A stretch of DNA of 64,000 nucleotides from contig NZ_FNSO01000004.1 in assembly GCF_900105945.1 (NCBI RefSeq), positions 4,898,001 through 4,962,000 of the forward strand. The letters are read 5' to 3'. Of the stretch, positions 17,430 to 26,377 are shown piece by piece. A model generated the notes under the pieces. The model was not told where the DNA came from and made no database searches. It worked only from the letters and a program-made list of their open reading frames with translations. Both the position numbers and the translations under genes were made by a program. Source of the DNA: Amycolatopsis tolypomycina. GTDB taxonomy: Bacteria > Actinomycetota > Actinomycetes > Mycobacteriales > Pseudonocardiaceae. Positions within the stretch are counted from its first letter, which is position 1. Each line of letters begins with the position of its first letter.

Positions 17430-18072
17430 TCAGAGAGCGGGACGGCGCCGGTGCAACCGGGCCGCGAGCGCGAGGAACGGGATGCTGAGCGCGGCGTAGA
17501 AGACGGCGGCGAGCAGGATGTAGTAGGTGTAGGCGAACTGCTGCGCGCCCAGGCTCGTCGCGCGGGCGAACAGGTCGGACGCGCCGACCACGCTCGCCAG
17601 GGAAGTACCCTGGAACAGGATCACCGTCCAGGAGATCAGCGGGGGCGCCGCGGCCCGGATCGCCTGCGGCAGCACCACCTTGGTGTGCACGGTCCAGCGG
17701 GACAGCCCCAGCGCGTCCCCCGCCTCGACGTGGGCGTGGGGCACGGTGGCGATGGCCGCGGCCAGGATCGGTGCCGTGTAGGCGACGAACGTCAGCCCGA
17801 ACGCGACACAGATGCTCAAGGTGTCGGTCAGGACGAAATCTGCCGCAGGTAGTCCGTAGTAGACGAAGTAGAGGGTGACCAGCGCGGGCATACCGCGGAG
17901 CACTTCGATCACGACGATCACGGGGACCGTCACCCCAGCGGCGGCCGCTGCGGAGGCAGACGGCGGCGACGACCGCAAGGGGCAGTCCCATCGCCAGGGT
18001 CAGCGCGGTCAGCCCGAGCGTGGTCACGAACCCCGGGAGAAGCAGCGCGAGGTCGTGCGGCACGCCGGTCAT
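17430..18072 (-). pseudogene. Amino-acid-type ABC transporter permease, frameshifted in a C4 run
   Basis: N-terminal part (LLLPGFVTTLGLTALTLAMG) and C-terminal part (VIEVLRGMPALVTLYFVYYG through to LHRRRPAL) are in different frames. Removing one base from CCCC at 17933-17936 rejoins them as RWVTVPVIVVIEVLRG, a normal permease helix. The intact protein would have about 213 residues. The EAA loop (VPHAHVEAGDALGLSR) is present. ATG 18072 overlaps the stop of the partner permease (ATGA). Because the change is in a homopolymer, a sequencing error is as likely as a real mutation. Confidence 0.85.
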
Positions 18073-18695
18073 GACCGCCCCTGCAGGATGCGCTGTTCGA
18101 CCCGGCGCGCGGGCACGGCGACAAGGACGCTCAGAACGATGTAGAACGCCGCGGCCACCGCGAACACCTGGATCGGCTCGCCGAGGGCCTGCCGGTACTG
18201 GTTCGCGCGGAAGGTCAGCTCCGACAGGGCGAGCAGGGAGGCCAGCGAGCTGTCCTTCAGCAACGAGATCGCGTACGACGCCGTGGACGCGGCCAGCAAA
18301 GCGGCCGTGTTCGGCAGCATCACGCGCCGGTACTTGTCCCAAATGGACAGTGCGAGCGCGTCAGCCGCGTCGATCTGCCCCTGCGGCACGGCCTCCAGCG
18401 CCGCCCGGTAGATCTCCGCCATGTAGGCGGCGCCGACCAGCCCGAGTGCCACGACGGCGGCCGCGATCGTCGGCAGCTCGACCACATTTCCCAGTCCATA
18501 GTAGACGGCCAGCAGCCAGGCAACCGGCGGAACTCCCCGGAGCACCGCCACGTACGCTCCCCCGGCGAGCCGCAGCACGGCGAGCGGGCTGCGCCTGGCG
18601 ATCGTGACGAGGGCGCCGAGGACCGCGGCGACGGCGAACGCGCCGAGTGTCACCTGGACGGTCGCGAGGATGCCGCGGGCGAGAAAGTCGATCAT
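18069..18695 (-). CDS. Amino-acid-type ABC transporter permease
   Basis: 208-residue inner-membrane permease with five hydrophobic segments. AVLRGVPPVAWLLAVYYGLG is the usual RGxP region and VPQGQIDAADALALS the coupling loop. It pairs with the permease encoded by the overlapping downstream gene. The ATPase stop overlaps its ATG at 18692-18695. Part of the importer cotranscribed with the Rieske oxygenase system. Confidence 0.92.
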   Translation of the reverse strand: MIDFLARGILATVQVTLGAFAVAAVLGALVTIARRSPLAVLRLAGGAYVAVLRGVPPVAWLLAVYYGLGNVVELPTIAAAVVALGLVGAAYMAEIYRAALEAVPQGQIDAADALALSIWDKYRRVMLPNTAALLAASTASYAISLLKDSSLASLLALSELTFRANQYRQALGEPIQVFAVAAAFYIVLSVLVAVPARRVEQRILQGRS

Positions 18696-19531
18696 CCCAG
18701 TGTCCCTTCCACCGCGGCCAGGAAGTTCCGCACCCGGTCGTGCCTCGGGTCGTCGAGCACCTGGCCCGGCGGGCCGCACTCGAGGACGGTGCCGGCGTCG
18801 AAGAACACGATCCGGTCGGCGACCTGCCGCGCGAAGCCGAGCTCGTGGGTCACGACGATCATCGTCATGCCGGCGTCGGCGAGGCCGCGCATGACGCGGA
18901 GGACCTCGATCCGCAGCTCCGGGTCGATCGCCGAGGTCGGCTCGTCGAACAGCATGATCTCCGGGTCGAGCGCGAGTGCGCGGGCGATCGCGACGCGCTG
19001 CTGCTGCCCGCCGGACAGCGTCAGCGGCCGCGCGCCGGCCTTGTCCGCCAGGCCCACCGACTCGAGCAGTTCGCGGGCCCGGCGCACGGCCGCGTCCCGG
19101 CTGCGGCCGAGGCTGCGGACCTGCGACATGGCCACGTTGTCCAGGACGGACATCGTGGGGAACAGGTGGAAGCCCTGGAACACCATCCCGATCCGGCGGC
19201 GCAGCTCCCGCAGCTCGCGCACCGACGGGCACACGGTGGCAGCGCCGTCGACGGCCTCGAAGACGAGGTCGCCGTCCAGCCGGACCGAGCCGGCATCGGG
19301 GCGTTCGAGCAGGTTGGTGCACCGCAGCGCGGTGCTCTTGCCCGAGCCGCTCGGGCCGATCATCGCGACGACTTCGCCGCGGCGGACGTCGAGGTCGACC
19401 CCGCGCAGCACCGGAACCTCCGCGTGGCGGTGCGGGTGGAAGGTCTTGGTCAGGCCTGACAGCCGCAGGACCGCGCCGGGCGTGGTCTGGACGGCGTCGA
19501 GGGCCGTCCGGGCTGGGGTGCTGTCCTGCAT
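18692..19531 (-). CDS. Amino-acid-type ABC transporter ATP-binding protein
   Basis: 279-residue ABC ATPase with Walker A GPSGSGKST, Q-loop FQGFHLFPT, signature LSGGQQQ, Walker B IMLFDEPTSAIDPE and H-loop VTHE. An N-terminal extension of about 20 residues precedes the domain. ATG 19531 is preceded by GGAGG. It energises the importer formed with the two permeases and the binding protein downstream. A 94-bp gap separates it from the ferredoxin reductase gene upstream. Confidence 0.94.
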   Translation of the reverse strand: MQDSTPARTALDAVQTTPGAVLRLSGLTKTFHPHRHAEVPVLRGVDLDVRRGEVVAMIGPSGSGKSTALRCTNLLERPDAGSVRLDGDLVFEAVDGAATVCPSVRELRELRRRIGMVFQGFHLFPTMSVLDNVAMSQVRSLGRSRDAAVRRARELLESVGLADKAGARPLTLSGGQQQRVAIARALALDPEIMLFDEPTSAIDPELRIEVLRVMRGLADAGMTMIVVTHELGFARQVADRIVFFDAGTVLECGPPGQVLDDPRHDRVRNFLAAVEGTLG

Positions 19532-19625
19532 GATGCCCTCCGCTCTGGCGTGGGGTGCGGGAATCGTGGCAAGTCCGGACCCGCCGGGACGTCGTGCCGA
19601 TGTCGGAACCTGGTGGCCGGCGCTG

Positions 19626-20750
19626 CTACAGCTGTCGAAGCCGGCGGCGCAGCGCACCGAACGCTCTCGGCCGATCGAGCGCGGCGACGGCCGTCACCCG
19701 GGTTTCGTCTTCGTAGACCCCTGCGAAGCTCTCGCCGTCCAGTTCCCCTTCGACGACGCGGAACGTGTCGCCCGGACCGGGGCGGCCCGCCAGCTGCAGC
19801 CGGCTCCCGTACTGGTCGGACCAGAAGTACGGCGGCCGGTCCCCGACCGCGGGGCCCGGCGAGCCGAGCAGCGCCGCGGCCGCGACCTGTGCCTGGTCGA
19901 CGGCGTTCGTCCAGTGCTCGACCCTGGCCGGACCGCACGGGAACTCGGCCGTGGCGACGTCGCCGGCCGTGAACACCGACGGGACCGTGGTGCGGCAGTA
20001 CCGGTCGGCGGCCACTCCGCCGTCCGCGGCGAGCGCGACGCCGGAGCCCCGCAACCAGTCCGTCTCCGGGACCGCGCCCACCGCGACCAGCACGACGTCG
20101 GCAGGCAGCTCGGTCCCGTCGCCGAGGACCACCGCGTGCGGCGTGATCGCCGAGACCGGAGCCCCGCAGACGACCCGGACGCCGTGTTCGCGGTGGGTCC
20201 GCAGCAGGCGGCCGGCCACGGCCGGTCCGAGCGGCGCGAGCACCGCCGGCCCCGCTTCCACGATGGTCACCTCGACGCCGAGGCCGCGGCCGGTCGCGGC
20301 GACTTCGCACCCGATGAACCCGCCCCCGACCACGACCAGGCGGGCACCCGGCAGCAGCACGGCGGCGAGCCGGCGGGCGTCCTCCAGCGTCCTCAGGACG
20401 TGCACCCCGCGCGGCGCCGGGATGCTCCTGGCTCGCGCGCCGGTCGCGACGACCACGGCATCCGCGCGGACGTCCGAACCGTCGTCGAGCCGGACCGCGC
20501 GGTCGCCGGGCACCAGCGACACGGCCCGGCGGCCGAGTCGCCATTCGACGTCGAGGTCTTCGTCGAGGGCGATGTCCGCGGCGGTCACCTTGCCCGCCAA
20601 GAGGTCCTTGGACAGCGGTGGCCGGTCGTAAGGCCGGTGGGGCTCCGCGCCGATCAACGTGACGCGTCCGTCGAAGCCGAGTTCGCGCAGCGCGCGGGCC
20701 GTGCCGGTACCGGCCAGGGACGCGCCGACGACGGCGACCGAGCCGATCAC
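19626..20750 (-). CDS. FAD-dependent ferredoxin reductase (Rieske system electron-transfer component)
   Basis: 374-residue NAD(P)H:ferredoxin reductase of the BphA4/ThcD type. The FAD motif is GASLAGTGTA, the NAD motif GGGFIGCEVA, and FTAGDVA is the second FAD segment. PYDRPPLSK is the usual active-site stretch. The GTG at 20750 overlaps the Rieske ferredoxin stop (GTGA). It passes electrons from NAD(P)H to that ferredoxin and on to the terminal oxygenase at 21061-22194. Confidence 0.93.
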   Translation of the reverse strand: MIGSVAVVGASLAGTGTARALRELGFDGRVTLIGAEPHRPYDRPPLSKDLLAGKVTAADIALDEDLDVEWRLGRRAVSLVPGDRAVRLDDGSDVRADAVVVATGARARSIPAPRGVHVLRTLEDARRLAAVLLPGARLVVVGGGFIGCEVAATGRGLGVEVTIVEAGPAVLAPLGPAVAGRLLRTHREHGVRVVCGAPVSAITPHAVVLGDGTELPADVVLVAVGAVPETDWLRGSGVALAADGGVAADRYCRTTVPSVFTAGDVATAEFPCGPARVEHWTNAVDQAQVAAAALLGSPGPAVGDRPPYFWSDQYGSRLQLAGRPGPGDTFRVVEGELDGESFAGVYEDETRVTAVAALDRPRAFGALRRRLRQL

Positions 20751-21064
20751 GGCGCCGGCCGGGTGACGAAGACGGAGCCGTCCCGGACGACCACCGGGTA
20801 CGTCCGGACCGGACGCACGGCGGGCGGCCCGGACGGACGCCCGGTCCGCAGGTCGAAACAGGAGGCGTGGAGCGGGCATTCGACCGTGCGACCGTCGACG
20901 AAGCCTTTGGACAGGAACGCTTCCTGGTGGCTGCACCGGTCTTCGACGGCGAGGAACTCTCCGGCCACATTGAACACCGCGACCCGGGCGTCGAGTTCCA
21001 CGACGACGGCGGCGCCCTCGGGGATGTCCGCCGCCCGCCCGGCGAAGACGGCCGCCCGCGTCAT
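20747..21064 (-). CDS. Rieske [2Fe-2S] ferredoxin
   Basis: 105 residues with a Rieske cluster: DRCSHQEAFL (C-X-H) and CPLHASCFD (C-X2-H). The small single-domain form is the electron shuttle of three-component oxygenases. The ATG at 21064 overlaps the oxygenase stop, and its own stop overlaps the reductase GTG, so all three components are translationally coupled. Confidence 0.95.
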   Translation of the reverse strand: MTRAAVFAGRAADIPEGAAVVVELDARVAVFNVAGEFLAVEDRCSHQEAFLSKGFVDGRTVECPLHASCFDLRTGRPSGPPAVRPVRTYPVVVRDGSVFVTRPAP

Positions 21065-22194
21065 GCGACTTCTCCGAGCGAAGCCAGGTACCACTGGTAG
21101 AAGACGCCGATCTGGGTCTGCTCGCTGGGCACGAGCACGCCACCGTCGCGGTAGGCGCGCGAGGACATGTTCGGCTGGCACCACTGCGCGGCCGCGAAGT
21201 CCTGCTCGTTGACCTTGCCGAACAGCGCGATCGCGTCGCTGACGTCGTAGCCGCCCGAGTCGATGACCTCGGCCGGGAACAGCCACTCGCAGACGGCCTT
21301 GGTCCGGTCCGGGGCGAGCGGCTCGAAGCGGTGGACGATGACGTGGTCGGACACCAGGGAGATGAAGCAGTTCGGCCGGACGACCATGCCGTAGTAGAGC
21401 CGGTCGTCCTCCGGCAGCAGGTGGGGCAGCGTCGGCAGCACGGTGCGGCCGCTGAGCGAGAAGGAGTCCAGTTCGGCCGCGATGGCGTAGCCGGTCGGGT
21501 CATATCCGCCGGTGCCCATGGCCGGGGACTGGAACTCCGGGATCGTGTGCACCAGCTCCGGGTGGATCGTCCCGCAGTGGTAGCACTCCTGGAAGTTCTC
21601 GTAGATGAGCTTCCAGTTCGCCGCGACGTCGTACTCGACGCGCCCGCCGACCTTCAGTCCGCCCAGGTCGTACCGCTCGAACTTCGCGTAGTCGGCCAGC
21701 CGGGCCTCGATCTGCGGACGAAGCTGGTCCCGCAGGGGCTCGGGCCGCTCGGCGAGGCTGACCCACAACAGGCCTTCCCACTGCTCGACGTGCACGTCGT
21801 GCAGGCCGTACCCGTCCCGGTCGAGGCTGTCCATCGCCTGCCAGTTCGGCGCGGTGATCAGCCGGCCGTCCAGCCCGTAGGTCCAGGCGTGGTAAGGGCA
21901 CCGGATCGCCTTTCCGGTGTCCCCCGTTTCGGTCAGGCACAGCTGCGCCCCGCGATGCCGGCAGACGTTGAGGAACCCGCGGATCACCTGGTCTCGCCCG
22001 CGCACCAGCAGGACGGTCTCGCGGCCGACCCGGCGGCGGAGGAACCGGCCGGGCGCCGGGATCTCGTCGGCGCGGCCGACGTAGTACCACTGGCTCTCGA
22101 AGATCAGCTCGTTCTCCGCCTCGAACACCGCGTCGTCGGTGTAGTAGTGGCTGCCCAGCGTCGGCATGAGGACGGAATCTCGGGTGGTGGACAC
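21061..22194 (-). CDS. Rieske non-heme iron oxygenase, alpha subunit (GbcA/stachydrine-demethylase-like)
   Basis: 377-residue terminal oxygenase. The Rieske centre is C78-R-H80 and C99-P-Y-H102; the mononuclear iron site is in ENFQECYHCGTIHPEL (H206 and H211). This NFxECYHC context is typical of Rieske oxygenases acting on quaternary amines such as glycine betaine, carnitine or proline betaine. No beta subunit is encoded, which also fits that group. GTG 22194 has GGGAGA upstream. A CGACA-GA-TGTAG box begins 94 bp upstream. N-demethylation is predicted; the exact substrate is unknown. Confidence 0.9.
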   Translation of the reverse strand: MSTTRDSVLMPTLGSHYYTDDAVFEAENELIFESQWYYVGRADEIPAPGRFLRRRVGRETVLLVRGRDQVIRGFLNVCRHRGAQLCLTETGDTGKAIRCPYHAWTYGLDGRLITAPNWQAMDSLDRDGYGLHDVHVEQWEGLLWVSLAERPEPLRDQLRPQIEARLADYAKFERYDLGGLKVGGRVEYDVAANWKLIYENFQECYHCGTIHPELVHTIPEFQSPAMGTGGYDPTGYAIAAELDSFSLSGRTVLPTLPHLLPEDDRLYYGMVVRPNCFISLVSDHVIVHRFEPLAPDRTKAVCEWLFPAEVIDSGGYDVSDAIALFGKVNEQDFAAAQWCQPNMSSRAYRDGGVLVPSEQTQIGVFYQWYLASLGEVA

Positions 22195-22287
22195 GGTGTC
22201 TCCCGTTCTGTGGACGACCCGGAAACGGTAGGCAGGGCGCGAATTCACGCACGTCCGGCAGAAGTCGGGAGTTCCCGCCCCCGGCAT

Positions 22288-22299
22288 CGACAGATGTAG
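22288..22299. promoter_or_regulatory. CGACA-NN-TGTNG box, copy 1
   Basis: CGACAGATGTAG, within the 16-mer TCGACAGATGTAGGAG (22287-22302) that is repeated exactly at 22365-22380. It begins 94 bp upstream of the Rieske oxygenase start on the minus strand. Confidence 0.65.
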
Positions 22300-22365
22300 G
22301 AGCGCGCGCCGAGACGGTTTCGTGACGGCGCCCGGCTGGCCACCCGTCCGTCGCTGTCGTAGCTT

Positions 22366-22377
22366 CGACAGATGTAG
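22366..22377. promoter_or_regulatory. CGACA-NN-TGTNG box, copy 2
   Basis: Second exact copy of the 16-mer, 78 bp from copy 1 and just upstream of the PucR-type regulator start (22394). It overlaps a 16-bp near-palindrome TGTCGTAGCTTCGACA at 22355-22370, so several TGTCG/CGACA half-sites cluster here. Confidence 0.65.
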
Positions 22378-22393
22378 GAGTGAGGAGCGGACG

Positions 22394-23588
22394 ATGCTGG
22401 AAGACGGCCTGCAGCTCGTCGTCGAACAGCTGGCCGAGCGCCTCGGGCGGTCGGTCATCGTCGACGACCCGGCGCTGCGCCCCCTGGCCGTCAGCGCCCA
22501 GCTGGGGCAGGTCGACCAGTCGCGGATCGACGCCGTGCTCCAGCGGCGCACGAGCGACCCGATCCGGGCGATGATCACCGAACACGGGCTCAGCCAGGCC
22601 CGCGGCCCGGTCCGCATCCCGGCCAACGCCGAGCTCGGCACGCTCCCCCGGCTGGCGATTCCTTTGGTGGACAAGGGGTACCACGTCGGCTACCTGTGGC
22701 TCATCGACGACCCCGCTCTCACCGAGGAGCAGGTCGGCGAAGCGGTCACGTGCGCGGCGGAGGTGGGCGGGCTGCTCGGCGAACGGCTCGCGCAGGAAAC
22801 CGAGGAGACGGAGTCGACGCGCCGGTTGGTCGATGACCTTCTGCGACCCGACGCCGGGGTGCGCGAACGCGCTGCCGAGCGGATGCGTGACGTCCTCGAC
22901 GGCACCGCACCCTACGTCGTCGGGGTGGTCCGCGCGCCCGGAGACCTCCGCCGGCTGGCGGGCGACGTGCGGCGCCGGGCGGGACGGCGGACCGTGGTGT
23001 GCGGCTCCGCCCGCACCGAGCTCGTGCTGATCACCCGCGAATCCCGGCGTGACCTCGTGGTCCGCGCCCTGCGGTCGGCCGCGCCCGGGTCCGTCATCGG
23101 CCTCCGCGGCGGCGTCGGATCCCTCGGGCTGGTCCGGGACGCCGGTGCGGACGCGCGATACGCCGCGGAGGTCGCCGAAGCAGTCACGACCTTCGACGGC
23201 CTGGCCGACTGGGCCGATCTCGGTCCGTACGCCGCTTTTCAGCACCTGGCGCGGACCGCGGACGGCCTGGAGCGGCTCTGCCCCGGGCGTGTCGGCGCTC
23301 TGGGACGGCAGCCACGAAATGTACGAGTCCACCATCCGCGCGTACCTGGACCACGGCGCGAACGCCCAGAAGACGGCGACCGCGTTGCACATCCACCGCA
23401 CGACGCTCTACTGGCGGCTCGCCAACGCCGAACGCCTCCTGGGCCTCGACCTCGCCCGCGGCGACGACCGCCTGCGCCTGCACATGGCCCTGACGTTCGC
23501 CGACCTCGTGCCGATCCGACATCTGTCGCACGGCGCCGCCCCGGACCCCGACGATCGCCCGAGTCGGCACGCGACGCCGTCGGCCTAG
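22394..23588 (+). pseudogene. PucR/CdaR-type transcriptional regulator, frameshifted in a GGG run
   Basis: About 397 residues if repaired. The N-terminus is a GAF-like ligand domain (RLAIPLVDKGYHVGYLWLIDD); the C-terminus is the PucR helix-turn-helix (RAYLDHGANAQKTATALHIHRTT, split here only by name into its helix pair). The frame breaks at GGG 23285-23287: with one G fewer the reading continues LCPGVSALW into the HTH. GAGGAG precedes ATG 22394. It lies between the Rieske operon and the SolA-like gene, with CGACA boxes in front of each, and is the obvious regulator of the region, likely sensing the amine. Homopolymer position makes a consensus error plausible. Confidence 0.85.
23517..23528. 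promoter_or_regulatory. CGACA-NN-TGTNG box, copy 3 (perfect palindrome)
   Basis: CGACATCTGTCG, a perfect 12-bp palindrome in the 3' end of the regulator gene, 70 bp upstream of the SolA-like oxidase start. Confidence 0.6.
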
Positions 23589-23597
23589 GGTCAGCCG

Positions 23598-24773
23598 ATG
23601 ACCACAGCGGACGCGCAGACCGTCGTCATCGGAGCCGGTGCCCTCGGCAGCGCCGCGGCCTACTGGCTCGCCGAGCGCGGCCAGACCGACGTCGTCGTGC
23701 TCGAACAGTTCGACCTCGGCCACGGCAACGGCGCCTCGCAGGACCATTCGCGAGCCATCCGGCACAGCTACCACGACAACGCCTACGGCCGCCTGACCCA
23801 GGCGGCGTACGACAACTGGGACCGGCTCGCGACGGAGAGCGGCCAAGCCGTCCTGCTGCGGACCGGCGGCGTCGAGATCGGGCTGCGCGGGACCGTCGGC
23901 GAAGAGATGATCGGCCGGTACCGGAAGATCCTCGCCGACCAGGGCCACCCTTTCGAGGCGGGCGACAACGCCCTGCTCGCCGAGCGGTATCCGCAGTTCC
24001 GGGTGGACGAGCCCGCCACGGTGACCTTCCAGCCCGACATGGGACTCGTCGACATCGGCAAGGCCGGGCAGACCCACCGCGCGCTCGCCGCCGCGTCCGG
24101 CGTGACGTTCCGGCCGCGCACCACCGTGACCCGCCTCGAAAGCCTCGACGCCGCCGTGCGGGTCCACACCGGCTCCGGTTCGCTGCTGGCCCGGCACGTG
24201 GTCGTCACGGCCGGAGCCTGGACCGACTCGGTCCTCGCCGGGGCCGGCCAGACCTGGCGGACCACCGTCAGCCAGGAACAGGTCGCCTACTTCGTCCCCA
24301 AGGCACTGCGGCAGTTCACTCCCGACGTGTTCCCGGTGTGGGGCTGGTACGGTCCGACGCTGTTCTACGGTTTCCCGATCCACGGCGAGGTCGCGGTCAA
24401 GATCGCCCGCGACATGTCCGGCCGGTTCGTCACCACCTCGACCCGGTCGTTCGACCCCGTACCCGAGGAAACCGCTTTGCTGGAAGGGTTTTTGCGCGAG
24501 CGGCTGCCGGATGCGGCCGGGTTCGAGCTGTACAGCAAGACGTGCGTCTACGACATGCCCCCGGACCGCAACTTCGTCCTCGGCACCATGCCCGGCCACC
24601 CCCGGGTCGTCGTCGGGATCGGCGCCGGACACGCCGGGAAGTTCGCCGGGCTGTTCGGGGAGATCCTCTCCGAACTCGTCGTCGCGGGCCGGTCCCGCTA
24701 CCCGATCGCCCCCTTCGCGGCCGACCGGCCGGCGCTCACCGACCCGTCGTTCACGCCGGTCTTCGCGCTCTAA
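23598..24773 (+). CDS. solA: N-methyl-amino-acid oxidase (SolA / monomeric sarcosine oxidase family)
   Basis: 391-residue FAD amine oxidase. The dinucleotide motif is GAGALGSAAAYWLAERG; SRAIRHSYH is the family active-site segment, and SKTCVYDMPPD carries the cysteine that binds FAD covalently in MSOX/MTOX enzymes. It oxidatively demethylates secondary N-methyl amino acids such as sarcosine, giving formaldehyde and H2O2. It lies next to the Rieske oxygenase, as a second demethylation step would require. Its stop overlaps the convergent flavoprotein gene at 24770-24773. Confidence 0.9.
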   Translation: MTTADAQTVVIGAGALGSAAAYWLAERGQTDVVVLEQFDLGHGNGASQDHSRAIRHSYHDNAYGRLTQAAYDNWDRLATESGQAVLLRTGGVEIGLRGTVGEEMIGRYRKILADQGHPFEAGDNALLAERYPQFRVDEPATVTFQPDMGLVDIGKAGQTHRALAAASGVTFRPRTTVTRLESLDAAVRVHTGSGSLLARHVVVTAGAWTDSVLAGAGQTWRTTVSQEQVAYFVPKALRQFTPDVFPVWGWYGPTLFYGFPIHGEVAVKIARDMSGRFVTTSTRSFDPVPEETALLEGFLRERLPDAAGFELYSKTCVYDMPPDRNFVLGTMPGHPRVVVGIGAGHAGKFAGLFGEILSELVVAGRSRYPIAPFAADRPALTDPSFTPVFAL

Positions 24774-26059
24774 CCCATCACCGTGCCGGAGCTGCCGGAG
24801 TTGAGCGGCCGCCGGCGTGAGAAAGCCGCCAGCTCGATCTCCGCGCCGGTGTGCGGGGCGCGGAACCGCACCGGGAACTCGTCGTGGCTGCGGCCGTTCT
24901 CGACCTGCTCGACGATCGCGGCGAGGAACCGGCCCACGACCGGCGCGTTCTTGAACTGGTTGCCACTGGTCCCGATCGCCACGTAGAACCCGGGGAGATC
25001 GGTCTGGTCGTAGATCGGCGTCCAGTCGTCGGCGACGTCGTAGACACCGGCCACTCCCCTGGCCCGGTTCGGCACCGCCAGCTCCGGCAGCCGCCGCGCG
25101 GCCCGGGTCACCTGCGCGTCGAACACCGCTTGCGTCGGGTTCGGGTTCAGCGCGTCCGGGTCGTCGAGCCACTGCACCGGGTCGCACTCCGGCTCGGTCC
25201 CGCCCACCAGGAGACCGCCGCCGGTCTCGGGGCGGACGTAGGTGCCGAGATCCATGTCGGCGAAGCACATCCCCTTGGTGCGCAACGGCTCCGGCGCCGG
25301 CACGTGGTGCACCTCCTGCCGCATCGGCCGCAGCCCCACGGTGAAGTCCCCGCCGACCCCGGCGAGCGCGTTCACCCGGCTCGACCACGGCCCGGCCGCG
25401 TTCACCACGATGGCGCACGCGAGCCGTTCCCCGCCGGCGAGCCGGACACCGGTGACCCGCTCGCCCCGGTCGATGCCGATGACCTCGCGGCCCAGCCGGA
25501 ACTCGGCGCCGCGCGTGGCGGCCGCGTCCGCGAGGTTCCGCGCGGCGAGCTGCGGATCGTTCACGTAACCACCGTCGGGCGTGTACACCGCGCCCAGCGT
25601 CGCCTCGGCGTCCTTCCAGAAAGCGTCGTCGTCGACGCGTTTCGGCGGCCAGTACTTGCCGACGTCGATCCCCGGCACCCGCGCGGCCAGCGTGACGGAA
25701 TCCCATTCCTCATAAGGGATCCCGGCCGCGTCGAACAGGGGGAGGTAGGTCTTCCGCGGCGCGAGGTCGACGTCGAGCATCGCCAGCCCGGTCCGGACGT
25801 ACCGGGCGAGGTCGTGGCCGGCCGGCAGCTCGAGGTGATCCGCCCAGCTCTCCCAACAGGCCCGCGACTCCCAAGCAGCATCGACACCGGCCGCGGTCGA
25901 GAAGTTGAAGCGCACCACCGCGCTCGACGCGCTGGTCGAGCCGTGCCCGACACCGGCCGCCTTGTCCACGACGACCACACCGTATCCGGCCTTGGCCAAC
26001 TCGAAGGCGACCGACGCGCCCACCACCCCCGCCCCGATCACCACGACGTCCGCGCCCAT
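24770..26059 (-). CDS. FAD-dependent amine/glycine oxidase-type oxidoreductase (DAO family)
   Basis: 429 residues with the FAD motif GAGVVGASVAFELAKAG at the N-terminus and the DAO-family C-terminal region (GVYDVADDWTPIYDQT, IGTSGNQFKNAPVVG). It resembles sarcosine-oxidase beta or dimethylglycine-type oxidases more than D-amino-acid oxidases. ATG 26059 has AAGGAAG upstream. A CGACA-CC-TGTAG box begins 94 bp upstream, the same distance as for the Rieske oxygenase, so it is probably coregulated. Likely role: a further demethylation step in the same pathway. Confidence 0.88.
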   Translation of the reverse strand: MGADVVVIGAGVVGASVAFELAKAGYGVVVVDKAAGVGHGSTSASSAVVRFNFSTAAGVDAAWESRACWESWADHLELPAGHDLARYVRTGLAMLDVDLAPRKTYLPLFDAAGIPYEEWDSVTLAARVPGIDVGKYWPPKRVDDDAFWKDAEATLGAVYTPDGGYVNDPQLAARNLADAAATRGAEFRLGREVIGIDRGERVTGVRLAGGERLACAIVVNAAGPWSSRVNALAGVGGDFTVGLRPMRQEVHHVPAPEPLRTKGMCFADMDLGTYVRPETGGGLLVGGTEPECDPVQWLDDPDALNPNPTQAVFDAQVTRAARRLPELAVPNRARGVAGVYDVADDWTPIYDQTDLPGFYVAIGTSGNQFKNAPVVGRFLAAIVEQVENGRSHDEFPVRFRAPHTGAEIELAAFSRRRPLNSGSSGTVMG

Positions 26060-26152
26060 GCTCGACTTCCTTCCCACCGGTCGTCCTTGCAGTGTCACGA
26101 CCCGTCACACGACCGGCTTCAGGTCGCTGCCGAAGCTTGCCGAGGAGTTCTC

Positions 26153-26164
26153 CGACACCTGTAG
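26153..26164. promoter_or_regulatory. CGACA-NN-TGTNG box, copy 4
   Basis: CGACACCTGTAG followed by GAGG, differing from copies 1 and 2 at two central bases. It begins 94 bp upstream of the DAO-family gene start at 26059. Confidence 0.6.
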
Positions 26165-26377
26165 GAGGTCGTCCCGATCACGGCGGCGGCCTGCCGCGTA
26201 CGCTCCGCGATCGAGTACCTTGTCTACCGGCGCCTCGCCAGGCAGACCCGTCACCACACGTCGCCGTCGTTCCAGCCGCCGGGGTCCGGGTCGCCGTAGC
26301 AGTGGTCGCCGAACGCGTTGCTCAGCCCCTGGAACAGCAGCGCGCCACCGACGACCCCGCGGCCACCTTCAGGAAGC
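26165..26377. other. Gene-poor gap with a possible C-terminal coding remnant
   Basis: No complete gene is visible between the box at 26153 and the multicopper oxidase stop. On the minus strand one frame reads GGALLFQGLSNAFGDHCYGD and ends WNDGDVW-stop near 26252, like the tail of a small membrane-associated protein. It has no start of its own and overlaps the oxidase 3' end, so I cannot call it a gene. Confidence 0.3.
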
